A stretch of 44,120 nt of DNA, from contig JAGQVV010000001.1 in assembly GCA_020437805.1 (NCBI GenBank), positions 1 to 44,120 of the forward strand, given 5' to 3'. How positions within the stretch are numbered: position 1 is the stretch's first letter; each line of letters begins with the position of its first letter. The stretch comes from Flavobacteriales bacterium (lineage in GTDB: Bacteria; Bacteroidota; Bacteroidia; Flavobacteriales_F; PHOS-HE28). A program made the position numbers and the translations under genes. Positions 34,101 through 42,641 of the stretch are shown piece by piece. Below the pieces are notes generated by a model. That model had not been told where the DNA came from, did not search any database, and was given only the letters and a program-made list of their open reading frames with translations.

Positions 34101-35966
34101 ATGCGACACCTTCTCTCCTTCGGTCTTCTGGCGTTGATGGCCTTGAACTCGAATGCAACGCACATCATCGGTGGAGAGATCTACTACGACCATCTTGGTG
34201 GAGACCAGTATCGTGTGTTCTTGAAACTATACCGGGACTGTGGCCCGGGTAACGTGAACAATACCCAATACGATGCTGCTGCCACGATCGGTGTGTTCGG
34301 CGGGGACGGTTCCGCCTTGTTCACACAATCCTTGCCCTTTCCGGGCGCTGAACGTGTTCCCGTGGTGCTGGACAATCCATGCCTCACGGCCCCACCCTCG
34401 ATCTGTGTGGAACTGGCGACATACACAGGCGTGTTCACCCTTCCCGCTCGGCCGGATGGTTATCACCTGACCTTCCAACGGTGCTGCCGCACTCCAACGA
34501 TCATCAATATCCCTAACGCTGATGACCTCGGTCTGACCTGCACCGTCAGGATCCCCGGAACGGAGAACAGGGCGAACAGCGCGGCCCGGTTCGAGGTGTA
34601 TCCGCCGATCGTCCTTTGCCTCAACGAGGCCCTTAGCTTCGATCATTCCGCTACGGACCCCGATGGCGATGAGCTTGTCTATGAACTATGCACACCGTAC
34701 AATGGAGGAACACCGGGTGATCCGATCCCGACACCGACGGCACCACCGTACGTGGAGATCCCATGGGCCGCGGGTTACTCCGAGGGATACCAGATGGATA
34801 CCGACCCTGCCATCGCGATCGATGCGAGCACCGGTCTGCTGACCTTGCGACCCACCTTGGCAGCGAGCTATACCGTGGCGATCCGGGTGAAGGAATTCCG
34901 CAACGGCGTGCTGCTCTCTGAAACGCGGCGAGATTTCCGTTTCGATGTGGTGCCGTGCCAAAGCACGGTATCCGCGGCGATCGCACCACAATCCGTCTGG
35001 TGCGATGACCTGACGATGGATTTCAACAATGTGAGCCCTACCGGTAGCGTGTGGGAGTGGGATTTCGGCGAAGCCGGTTCAGAAATGGACACCTCCAGCT
35101 TGCATTCTCCGTCCTGGACCTATAGCGGACCAGGAACCTACAATGTCACCCTGATGGCGAATCCCGGGCTGACCTGCGCGGATACCACCGTGGCCACTTT
35201 TGAGGTATACCTGCAACCTGAACCGACCTTCGCATTGCCGGGGCCTGTATGCAGTGAACTTGTCACCGAGCTTGTGGCCGAGGGCGAATTCGGGCCGAGC
35301 GCCACCTATGCCTGGAACCTAGGGCCGAACACGCTACCTCCCACCGCCAATACCCCTACGGTTTCCGCCCAGTTCCCCACCGTCGGTGTCACCACGGTTT
35401 CGTTGACGGTGACCGACAATGGGTGCGTTGGAGTGTACGCTGGGGATGTATCCGCCTTTCCACCGCCCACGGCCTTCTTTTCCGTGTTCCCTCCTTCACC
35501 CCAGTCCTACGGAACGGATGTCGGATTACAGGACGGTTCTTCCGGTAACGGAGGTACGATCGTGGACTGGACATGGTACGCGAACGGGTCATCGATCGGT
35601 TCCGGACAGGACTATACCTGGTCGTCCCCCGTTCCTGGTACATATGACCTCGTCTTGCAGGTGACCAGCGCGGACGGGTGTACCTCCAACTATTCCATAC
35701 CCTATGAGATCATCGAAGTGCCGATCGTGATCCCGAACGTGTTCAGTCCGAATGGGGATGGTCGAAATGAGCAGTTCTCGATCCTGAACATCGAACAGCA
35801 CAAGAACAACCTGACCATCTTCAATCGGTGGGGCATGTCGGTGTATGAAACCAGCAATTATAGGAACCAATGGAGCGCGGTGGGTGTTCCGGATGGGACC
35901 TACTATTATGAACTGATCCTGCAGGATGGCCGGTCGTACACGGGCCACCTCACCTTGTTGCGATAA
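34101..35966 (+). CDS. Large secreted protein with PKD-like repeats and gliding-motility (T9SS type B) C-terminal domain, paralogue 1
   Basis: A 621-residue protein. Signal peptide at residues 1-19 (MRHLLSFGLLALMALNSNA). Residues 20 to about 290 form a domain with conserved cysteines (YRDCGPG, NPCL, PSICV, RCCRTP, LTCTV, LCLNEALS) and a DHSATDPDGDELVY segment that resembles a calcium-binding or cadherin-like strand. About 290-530 hold PKD-like modules (WEWDFGEAG, GPGTYNVTL). The last 85 residues are a CHU_C/type B sorting domain: IPNVFSPNGDGRNEQF, IFNRWGMSVYET, PDGTYYYEL, GHLTLLR. It should be exported by the type IX system, perhaps as an adhesin. Paralogue 2 follows after 37 bases. Confidence 0.88.
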   Translation: MRHLLSFGLLALMALNSNATHIIGGEIYYDHLGGDQYRVFLKLYRDCGPGNVNNTQYDAAATIGVFGGDGSALFTQSLPFPGAERVPVVLDNPCLTAPPSICVELATYTGVFTLPARPDGYHLTFQRCCRTPTIINIPNADDLGLTCTVRIPGTENRANSAARFEVYPPIVLCLNEALSFDHSATDPDGDELVYELCTPYNGGTPGDPIPTPTAPPYVEIPWAAGYSEGYQMDTDPAIAIDASTGLLTLRPTLAASYTVAIRVKEFRNGVLLSETRRDFRFDVVPCQSTVSAAIAPQSVWCDDLTMDFNNVSPTGSVWEWDFGEAGSEMDTSSLHSPSWTYSGPGTYNVTLMANPGLTCADTTVATFEVYLQPEPTFALPGPVCSELVTELVAEGEFGPSATYAWNLGPNTLPPTANTPTVSAQFPTVGVTTVSLTVTDNGCVGVYAGDVSAFPPPTAFFSVFPPSPQSYGTDVGLQDGSSGNGGTIVDWTWYANGSSIGSGQDYTWSSPVPGTYDLVLQVTSADGCTSNYSIPYEIIEVPIVIPNVFSPNGDGRNEQFSILNIEQHKNNLTIFNRWGMSVYETSNYRNQWSAVGVPDGTYYYELILQDGRSYTGHLTLLR

Positions 35967-36003
35967 TGGCTCGTATACCGGAAAAGGCCACTGGGCCCAT
36001 GGA

Positions 36004-38121
36004 ATGATCCGCGCCTTCGCCATCGGCCTGGCCATGTTGACCGCACTCGGGTCATGGGCAACGCATGTGCTCGGTGGTGAGATGTACTACGATAAGCTGA
36101 GCGGGAACCAATACCGGGTCACCCTGAAGATCTATCGGGACTGCGGCCCGGGGAATTCGAACAACACGGGCTTCGATGCGAACCTGCAACTCGCGGTGTA
36201 CAGCGGTACCGGTGCATTCCAATTCACCCAGAATGTGTCCTATCCGGGTGAACAGACCGTGCCTGTGGACCTGAGCAATCCATGTTTGGCCGCACCTCCG
36301 TCGATCTGCGCCCGTTGGGCCGAGTACGTTACCGTTCTGGACCTGCCACCGAACCCCAGTGGTTATGTGGTAAGCTACCAGCGTTGCTGCCGCACACCCA
36401 CCACCATCAATTTGCCCACGGGCGTGCTACAAGGTCTGACATGCACCGTACAAATACCACCTGTCGCCACCACGCCGAACAGTAGTCCTCGTTTCGTGGA
36501 GTATCCACCTGTGGCCTTGTGTCTGGGTGAGGCGCTATCCGTCGATCATTCCGCGACGGACCCCGACGGAGATGACCTTGTCTATGATCTGTTCACCCCA
36601 TGGGCGGGTGGCACGGCCACGGACCCGGCTCCCGTGGCAGGACCGCCGCCATATGTGCCGATCCAATGGGCACCAGGGTACTCTGCGGGCAACCCCGTTG
36701 ATGGTGCGCCGCCATTGTCGATCGATCCGGTGTCGGGTGAACTGACGGTGCTTCCCACGCTGCTCGGTTCGTTCGCGGTCGGTGTTCGCGTGCGCGAATT
36801 CCGTGACGGGGAGTACCTGAGCGAATCGATACGCGATTTCCGCTTCGATGTGGTGCCCTGTGAGGCGACGATCGTGTCCGTGATCCAGGAACAACAAGAA
36901 TTCTGTTCCGGCCTCACGATCGACTTCGAGAACCAGAGCATGAACGGTGATTTCTGGCATTGGGATTTCGGCGTGGACGGTATCGACACGGATACTTCCG
37001 ATCTGGCCGAACCACAATGGACCTACGCTGAAGGAGGCACCTACACCATCACCCTGATCGCGAATCCGGGATGGCCTTGTGCCGATACGAGCATCTCCGT
37101 GTTCGATGTGCATGCGCCCTTACAACCCACGTTCGCTCGACCACCGATCCGGTGCCCGGATGAGCCGGCGGAATTCGTGGCCTTGGGCACGTTCACCTCA
37201 GCGGCCCTGGTGAGCTGGGAGTTCGGTGATGATGCCAGTCCTTTCGAGGCGCAAGGCACAACGGTTTCAGCCGCCTTCAGCCAATTGGGTGCGTCAGCGG
37301 TCCGCTTGACCGTGGAAGAGTTCGGGTGTACGGAGAGCTATGTGGATTCCGCGGTGGTTTTCCCGCGCATTGTCACCGAGACCTTCACGGACAGTGCGGG
37401 TTGCATTGATGGGTCTTTCGGGTTCGTGGGGGGCGCAGTGGCATGGACCCCGTTGCGATACCGATGGGACCTTGGCGACGGAACGGTGATGGAGGTCGCT
37501 TCCGTGGAACATCAGTATGGAGCCCCGGGTGTGTATGATGTGTCCTTCACTGCTTCAACGGATGAAGGATGTGTGGACGAAGCGCACGTCGCATTTCCGG
37601 GGCGGGTCAGTGTGTATCCAAGACCGGTGGCGGATTTCGTTGTTGAACCGGACGAAGTGAGCCTGATGGATCCACGTATCGAGGTGAAGGACCGATCACT
37701 GCTCGCAGCGGATCTCAGCTACGTGATCGACGGAACAACGTTCATGGAGCCGTCGTTCTCATATGAATTCCATGATGCTGGACGATTCGATATCACGCAA
37801 GTGGTGACCAGCGGATACAATTGCAGCGATGCGATCACGCACACGGTCTTCGTAACGGACCATTTATTCTACGCTCCGAACGCCTTCACCCCTGACGGTG
37901 ATGGACTGAATGATACGTTCGCTCCGGTGGTGCGTGGGGCTCGGGAGTACGAGATCGTGATCATGGACCGATGGGGAGTGGAGCGCTTCCGCAGTACCGA
38001 TCCGAGATCGGCGTGGACGGGTGATGGACTGCCGGACGGTACATACACCTACGTCGCAAGGATCGCTGAGCACGGGGCTTTCAGCAGGGATTACACCGGA
38101 CACGTGACATTGCTGCGATAG
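36004..38121 (+). CDS. Large secreted protein with PKD-like repeats and gliding-motility (T9SS type B) C-terminal domain, paralogue 2
   Basis: A 705-residue protein built like its upstream neighbour. Signal peptide at residues 1-18 (MIRAFAIGLAMLTALGSW), then THVLGGEMYYDKL and the same cysteine-rich domain (YRDCGPG, NPCL, PSICA, RCCRTP, LTCTV, LCLGEALS). PKD-like modules include HWDFGVDG, SWEFGDDA and RYRWDLGDG, one more than paralogue 1. The end has the type B sorting domain APNAFTPDGDGLNDTF, MDRWGVERF, PDGTYTYV, GHVTLLR. The strongest match between the two lies in the first 300 residues; the middles are diverged. The stop lies one base from that of the convergent GNAT gene. Confidence 0.88.
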   Translation: MIRAFAIGLAMLTALGSWATHVLGGEMYYDKLSGNQYRVTLKIYRDCGPGNSNNTGFDANLQLAVYSGTGAFQFTQNVSYPGEQTVPVDLSNPCLAAPPSICARWAEYVTVLDLPPNPSGYVVSYQRCCRTPTTINLPTGVLQGLTCTVQIPPVATTPNSSPRFVEYPPVALCLGEALSVDHSATDPDGDDLVYDLFTPWAGGTATDPAPVAGPPPYVPIQWAPGYSAGNPVDGAPPLSIDPVSGELTVLPTLLGSFAVGVRVREFRDGEYLSESIRDFRFDVVPCEATIVSVIQEQQEFCSGLTIDFENQSMNGDFWHWDFGVDGIDTDTSDLAEPQWTYAEGGTYTITLIANPGWPCADTSISVFDVHAPLQPTFARPPIRCPDEPAEFVALGTFTSAALVSWEFGDDASPFEAQGTTVSAAFSQLGASAVRLTVEEFGCTESYVDSAVVFPRIVTETFTDSAGCIDGSFGFVGGAVAWTPLRYRWDLGDGTVMEVASVEHQYGAPGVYDVSFTASTDEGCVDEAHVAFPGRVSVYPRPVADFVVEPDEVSLMDPRIEVKDRSLLAADLSYVIDGTTFMEPSFSYEFHDAGRFDITQVVTSGYNCSDAITHTVFVTDHLFYAPNAFTPDGDGLNDTFAPVVRGAREYEIVIMDRWGVERFRSTDPRSAWTGDGLPDGTYTYVARIAEHGAFSRDYTGHVTLLR

Positions 38122-38122
38122 C

Positions 38123-38575
38123 TCATTCCGCTGAGCGGACCATATCCACGTGCGGGATACCGTCCCACGGGTAGTCCGGGCCTTTCCGTTCGAATCCGAA
38201 CGAGGCATAGAACGTTTCGAGGTGCGATTGCGCGGCAAGCGCCGAGCGTCTGGACCCGTACCGCTCAGCGATAGTGCTCAAGGCCAGTTCCATCAATTCC
38301 TTGGCAAGACCTCTGCCGCGGTGTTCGTGATCCACCGCGATGCGCCCCAGGTGAGGTCTGCCATCCTCATCCGGAGGCAGGATACGTGCCACTGCCACCA
38401 TCCGGTCCTCATGGTCCAGTCCGAACAGATGCACGGCCTCCAGGTCCTTTCCGTCCAGTTCGGCATATGGGCACGTCTGTTCCACAACGAATACATCGAT
38501 CCGCAACTTCAAAAGATCATGGAATTCCCGCAATGAGAGTTCATGGAACTCCTTCGTCCTCCAAAGGATCTTCAT
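38123..38575 (-). CDS. GNAT family N-acetyltransferase, ElaA-like
   Basis: About 150 residues. The N-terminus FHELSLREFHDLLKLRIDVFVVEQ is typical of the ElaA group of GNAT proteins. The acetyl-CoA-binding motif A is seen as LGRIAVDHEHRGRGLAKEL near residues 75-95, followed by FYASFGFERKG near 125. It transfers an acetyl group from acetyl-CoA to an unknown small molecule or protein. The start is one of two adjacent ATGs (38578 or 38575) that overlap the TGA of addA, so it is translationally coupled to addA. Confidence 0.85.
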   Translation of the reverse strand: MKILWRTKEFHELSLREFHDLLKLRIDVFVVEQTCPYAELDGKDLEAVHLFGLDHEDRMVAVARILPPDEDGRPHLGRIAVDHEHRGRGLAKELMELALSTIAERYGSRRSALAAQSHLETFYASFGFERKGPDYPWDGIPHVDMVRSAE

Positions 38576-41500
38576 CATACCACGGTTCGGAGTTTGCCGT
38601 CCAGATACCACAACATGCCATCCACGTTGGCATGACCGATCTCACGGAGCAGGTCGAGGTAGGAACGGACCTGTGATTCGTGAGCGGGATCCGGCCTGCC
38701 GGTCTTGATCTCCAACACACGGACACGATCTTCTTCCACGAGCATGCGGTCCGGTCGGATGCTATGTCCATCCGCCGCGATCAGGGCCGCTTCGGGATGG
38801 AGCTCCGATCCACCTTCGAACCATGGCTGCAATTCAGGTGAGGTGATCATCGATCCCAACTTGGTGAGCAGCGTCTCTGCTTCTTCCTTGCTCAGGTCGC
38901 CGATGGCAACGGCCCGCTCCAATGCCTTCGGCAGGTCCTCCTTGGTTCGCGTAGCAGCGATCACCGCGTGCACAGCAGTGCCGTACGCGCGCCGGGTCCC
39001 GGGTGCTGCCGGGTCCAGATCGACCGGCGCCTCGAAGCGCAAAGTGAGTTCAGGGCGGGTGTCGTTGGTGACATCGATGAGCGGTCCGGACGGGATCGTT
39101 GCCGTCCTGTTTTCGGCCGGCTCGGCGTCCTCGGTTGCATCGGCGAGTTCGGTTCGAGCGTGCACGAACTCCACGAGCCCTTTGGTGACCGCATCGGTTG
39201 CTCCAGGAACGTACGCATACAATCGATGTTCCGCACGGGTGAATGCCACGTACAACAAGTTCAAGGCATCGAGTGTACGTAGACCTTCCTCTTCGATCAA
39301 TTCCGGTAGTTCGGCTCCTCTGCTGGTCTTGTTGTCACGAATCAAGGCTTTGTGGAGTTCGGGTACCGCGTTCCCTGGGTCCACCCAGAACAATTCGCCG
39401 TGGTTCACACCACCGGACATGCGGGCATCCGGTACGATGACCACCGGGAATTGTAGACCCTTCGACTTGTGCACGGTCATCACTTGGATCGCTCGATCAT
39501 CGGCGGGAGGGGCGGTGCTGCGGTCCCCGCCGCTTCGCTCCCAGTGGGCAAGGAATCCGCCGATATCCTGTGCATGGTCCATCGCCCAGGTGTGCACTTC
39601 GTCAAGCAAGGTCAGGATAGCGGCATCCTCTGCGGGTCGGAAACCATGAGCACGCGCGAGTTCAGCAACGAGTGCGGAAACCGTGGTGCGCAGCCGTGGG
39701 TCACCATGCGCTTGGAGCCACCGCTGCACGAGAGCGACCGGGTCCGGCCGTTCATCACTCGGCGGGAACAGCGGCACGGTCCCCGCCTTGCCTTCGCCAT
39801 CGAGGATGGCTCGCCATTGCAATACTTGGATCGCCGAAGCGGCATCACCGGCATGGAGGAATCGGAGGGATCCAATAAGGAGTTGGATGGTCGGGTCGGC
39901 CGCAAGTTGCAGACCATCCGGGGAAACCACTGCATGACCAAGACCCAGGAAATGTTCGGCGACGGCACGTCCGGTCCGTTTGGAACGAACCAGGACCGCC
40001 ACATCCCCGGGCGTGAAACCGGCGGCCAAGGCTTGTTCGAAACAGCGTTGGGCGTGGTCGAGGATGGCTTGCTGGGCCTCTTCACCACGAGTGGTGCTTT
40101 CGGGAAGTTCGATCCGCACCAGCCCGAGCTCCTGGCGGGCATCGCGTTGATCGTGGTGGTCGTACACCTTGCGCAGTTCCTCCGGTAAGAGCTGGGCAAG
40201 GCTCCCGAACAGGGCATTGTTCAGTGCGATGATGCGCTTGGTGGAGCGCCGATTGTGGTCCAGCCGTTCACCTGCGCGGTAGCCGCGCACCAGGGTCTCC
40301 TCACGTTGGGCATCCATCGGGTCATCGCCGCGACCGAAGAGCTTGGGCAACTCGACGAAGAGGCGTACCTCTCCGTTCCGCCAACGGTAGATCGCTTGTT
40401 TAGCGTCGCCTACGAGCAACGTGCTTCCACCGGTCGCGATCGCGTTCTCGATCAATGGAAGCAACGCATTCCACTGAAGGAGGGAGGTGTCCTGGAACTC
40501 GTCGATCAGGAAGTGCCGATAATGCTCGCCGAGGCGTTCGTAAATGAAGGGGACGGGTTCGTCCTTCACTACCTCCGAAACTCGACGTGTAAGATCGCTG
40601 AAGAAAGCGACGCCATCGTCGTGCTTCAGTTCCTCCAACTTGCTGTCCAGCTCATGCAGGGCGAAGGCGGGCATCAGGTCGCGTGCCACGGCCCGCTGGA
40701 TAAGGTAGCCTCGCAAGGGGCCTTCGAGCAGGCGTAAGGATTCCTCGAACAGCCCGGTCAAGGTGTTGGCGATCGCGCCCAACGCAGTGATCGCAGCGGC
40801 ATCGGCCTTGCCGGAATGCCACCTGCCGGTTTCGAAGGGCTTCAAGACTTGCACGCCGGGTGCGGACCACTCTTCCTTGAAAGAAGCCAGTTTGCGGAAA
40901 TATCCAAGGATGCCACCCTTCCCGTAAGCCACATCTGCTTCCTGGATCCCGTGATCAGTGAAAAGCTGGAGCCCTGCCTTGCCGAGTTCATTGACCTGTC
41001 GTCGGAAGGTGGCCTCCTCCACGCGCAATCGTTCGATCAAGGGAAAGAGCTGATCCAAGGGGAACGATCGCAATTGTTCCAAGGGCTTCATCGAACTCTC
41101 CTTCTGCAATTCCCTGCTCAGTTCCCGGAGGGGGCGCGCAGGGTCCCAGGAGCGCTCCTCGTGCAGCAGTTGTGCGCACGCGGCGCTCAGGATCCGGGTT
41201 ATCCGTTCATCACTACCGGCCGCTTCGATCAGTGCACCCACGGCACGTTCACGGTAGTACACCTCATCGGTGGTCATGCGAAGGTCATGGCCCAAGCGTA
41301 GATCACGCGCGAAGGGTTTCACCACGCGCTGTGTGAACGCATCAATGGTGCTGATGGCCACATCGCTCCAATGATGCAGCATATGGCCGAGTACGACATC
41401 CGCCCGTCGGGCCAGTTCATTCTCGTCGACATGGGAGGCTTCCTTCAAGTGTCCCAATAGGTCACGCATCGCGCTGCTTTCCCATTCTCCCTTGGAAAGC

Positions 41501-41679
41501 TGTTCCAGATAGCGCATCACGCGCTCCTTCATTTCGGCGGCCGCCTTGTTGGTGAAGGTGAGCGCCAATACATGGCGGTACGCAGCATGGTCCTCCGTGC
41601 GCAAGCAATGCCGCAAGTAATGTTTCACCAGGGCATGCGTTTTACCTGCACCAGCCGAACTGTGAAGGACATGGAACAT
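38575..41679 (-). CDS. addA: AddA-like subunit: UvrD-type helicase with C-terminal nuclease domain
   Basis: A 1034-residue protein. The Walker A motif SSAGAGKTHALV lies at residues 8-19 and the Walker B/helicase motif II HFLIDEFQDTS near 395. Motif III/IV region GDAKQAIYRWRNGE, motif V VMTVHKSKGLQFPVVIV near 735 and motif VI YVAFTRAEHRLY follow. The C-terminal PD-(D/E)XK nuclease has AYGTAVHAVI, RPDRMLVEEDRVRVLEIKTG near 990-1008 and QVRSYLDLL. With AddB it unwinds and resects DNA double-strand ends for RecA loading. A TACCTTTC box ends four bases before the ATG. About 4.8 kb of other genes separate it from addB. Confidence 0.9.
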   Translation of the reverse strand: MFHVLHSSAGAGKTHALVKHYLRHCLRTEDHAAYRHVLALTFTNKAAAEMKERVMRYLEQLSKGEWESSAMRDLLGHLKEASHVDENELARRADVVLGHMLHHWSDVAISTIDAFTQRVVKPFARDLRLGHDLRMTTDEVYYRERAVGALIEAAGSDERITRILSAACAQLLHEERSWDPARPLRELSRELQKESSMKPLEQLRSFPLDQLFPLIERLRVEEATFRRQVNELGKAGLQLFTDHGIQEADVAYGKGGILGYFRKLASFKEEWSAPGVQVLKPFETGRWHSGKADAAAITALGAIANTLTGLFEESLRLLEGPLRGYLIQRAVARDLMPAFALHELDSKLEELKHDDGVAFFSDLTRRVSEVVKDEPVPFIYERLGEHYRHFLIDEFQDTSLLQWNALLPLIENAIATGGSTLLVGDAKQAIYRWRNGEVRLFVELPKLFGRGDDPMDAQREETLVRGYRAGERLDHNRRSTKRIIALNNALFGSLAQLLPEELRKVYDHHDQRDARQELGLVRIELPESTTRGEEAQQAILDHAQRCFEQALAAGFTPGDVAVLVRSKRTGRAVAEHFLGLGHAVVSPDGLQLAADPTIQLLIGSLRFLHAGDAASAIQVLQWRAILDGEGKAGTVPLFPPSDERPDPVALVQRWLQAHGDPRLRTTVSALVAELARAHGFRPAEDAAILTLLDEVHTWAMDHAQDIGGFLAHWERSGGDRSTAPPADDRAIQVMTVHKSKGLQFPVVIVPDARMSGGVNHGELFWVDPGNAVPELHKALIRDNKTSRGAELPELIEEEGLRTLDALNLLYVAFTRAEHRLYAYVPGATDAVTKGLVEFVHARTELADATEDAEPAENRTATIPSGPLIDVTNDTRPELTLRFEAPVDLDPAAPGTRRAYGTAVHAVIAATRTKEDLPKALERAVAIGDLSKEEAETLLTKLGSMITSPELQPWFEGGSELHPEAALIAADGHSIRPDRMLVEEDRVRVLEIKTGRPDPAHESQVRSYLDLLREIGHANVDGMLWYLDGKLRTVV

Positions 41680-41683
41680 GGTG

Positions 41684-41691
41684 GAAAGGTA
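41684..41691 (-). promoter_or_regulatory. Candidate -7 element (TACCTTTC) of addA
   Basis: Seven of eight bases match TAnnTTTG on the minus strand. It ends four bases before the addA ATG, which fits a leaderless transcript. Confidence 0.45.
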
Positions 41692-41774
41692 TTCGGATCC
41701 GAGGCGACTTCGACCGCGTTCGATGCGTCTTTACCAATGAAATGGAAGGTGAATGACCTGGAGAGGAGCTGAAA

Positions 41775-41801
41775 GTGAGGCAAGTCACCTTTTCCGGTCA
41801 C
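41775..41801. promoter_or_regulatory. Possible operator: GTGA-N6-TCAC dyad plus a second GTCAC
   Basis: A small inverted repeat (41775-41788) and a further GTCAC (41797-41801) lie just before the -7 element of the MbnP-like operon. Its position would suit a regulator binding site, but the dyad is short and may be chance. Confidence 0.25.
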
Positions 41802-41810
41802 TAACGCTGG

Positions 41811-41818
41811 TAAATTTG
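41811..41818 (+). promoter_or_regulatory. Candidate -7 element (TAAATTTG) of the MbnP-like operon
   Basis: This is a perfect TAnnTTTG match. The ATG at 41826 lies 7 bases after it and the preferred start at 41865 lies 46 bases after it. Confidence 0.55.
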
Positions 41819-41864
41819 TGGAACAATGAACGTTGGTGATGTACACCGCGTTATCAAGGAGATC

Positions 41865-42641
41865 ATGAGCGACGGTATACATCTTTTGAAGGTCCTGTCC
41901 TTTCTCTCGGTCACGTTCATCCTGACCGCTTGTCAGCACGAACCCGTAGAGCCCGAGCCTGCCCCTCCGGTCCCGACCACCGGAACACTTCGCATGGTGA
42001 TCGTGCCACAGTGGGAAGGGGTTCCTTTCGCATTGAATTCGATCCAGACCAATGTGAACGATTATCGCGTGAAGGTCGAATTCCTCAAGATGTATCTCGG
42101 TGACGTTCGGCTGATGAACGGGAATGATTCAACGAACCTCGATGACATCGAGTTGTTCAACTTCAGCAACTCCCCGGTGGTGGCCGAGTGGCCCGCTGCA
42201 CCCGGGACTTGGTCCGTGTTCCGTGCCGGGCTCGGGGTGCCTTCCCGATTGAACGATGCCGACCCGATCGTATACCCTCCGGGGCACCCCTTGGACCTGA
42301 ACAACGGGACCTGGTGGACATGGGCTTCGGGTTATCGCTTCGTGATATTCGATGGGCGCTATGATACCGATGCGAATGGCGCCGGTTCGCCGATCGCGCC
42401 CTTTTCGATGCATACCGGTATGAATGCCGTCTATCGTGAATTCGACCTTGCCTTGGGCAATGGGATCACGATCACTGCCGGGAACACGACCACGTTGACC
42501 TTGGACCTGGCGATAGACCGTTTCTTCTATTCCGCAACGGACACCTTGGACCTTGTAACCGAGAACCAGACCCACGGGGAGAACATTCCATTGGCCATGG
42601 AACTCACGGACAACGTGATCGGCAGTTTTTCCGTGCATTGA
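41865..42641 (+). CDS. MbnP-like lipoprotein, putative copper-binding partner of a diheme peroxidase
   Basis: About 258 residues. The N-terminus MSDGIHLLKVLSFLSVTFILTAC is a lipoprotein signal with lipobox LTAC (C23), followed by a proline/glutamate-rich linker. The rest matches the MbnP pattern as I know it: an early VEFLKMYLGDVRLM strand, DDIELFNFSNS, then the tryptophan-rich GTWWTWASGYRFVIFDGRYD (W150, W151, W153) and an FDLALGNGITI...TLTLDLAIDRFF end. In methanotrophs MbnP binds copper through a tryptophan oxidised to kynurenine by the diheme enzyme MbnH. Two such peroxidase genes follow directly. An in-frame ATG at 41826 would lengthen the signal by 13 residues. Confidence 0.78.
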   Translation: MSDGIHLLKVLSFLSVTFILTACQHEPVEPEPAPPVPTTGTLRMVIVPQWEGVPFALNSIQTNVNDYRVKVEFLKMYLGDVRLMNGNDSTNLDDIELFNFSNSPVVAEWPAAPGTWSVFRAGLGVPSRLNDADPIVYPPGHPLDLNNGTWWTWASGYRFVIFDGRYDTDANGAGSPIAPFSMHTGMNAVYREFDLALGNGITITAGNTTTLTLDLAIDRFFYSATDTLDLVTENQTHGENIPLAMELTDNVIGSFSVH

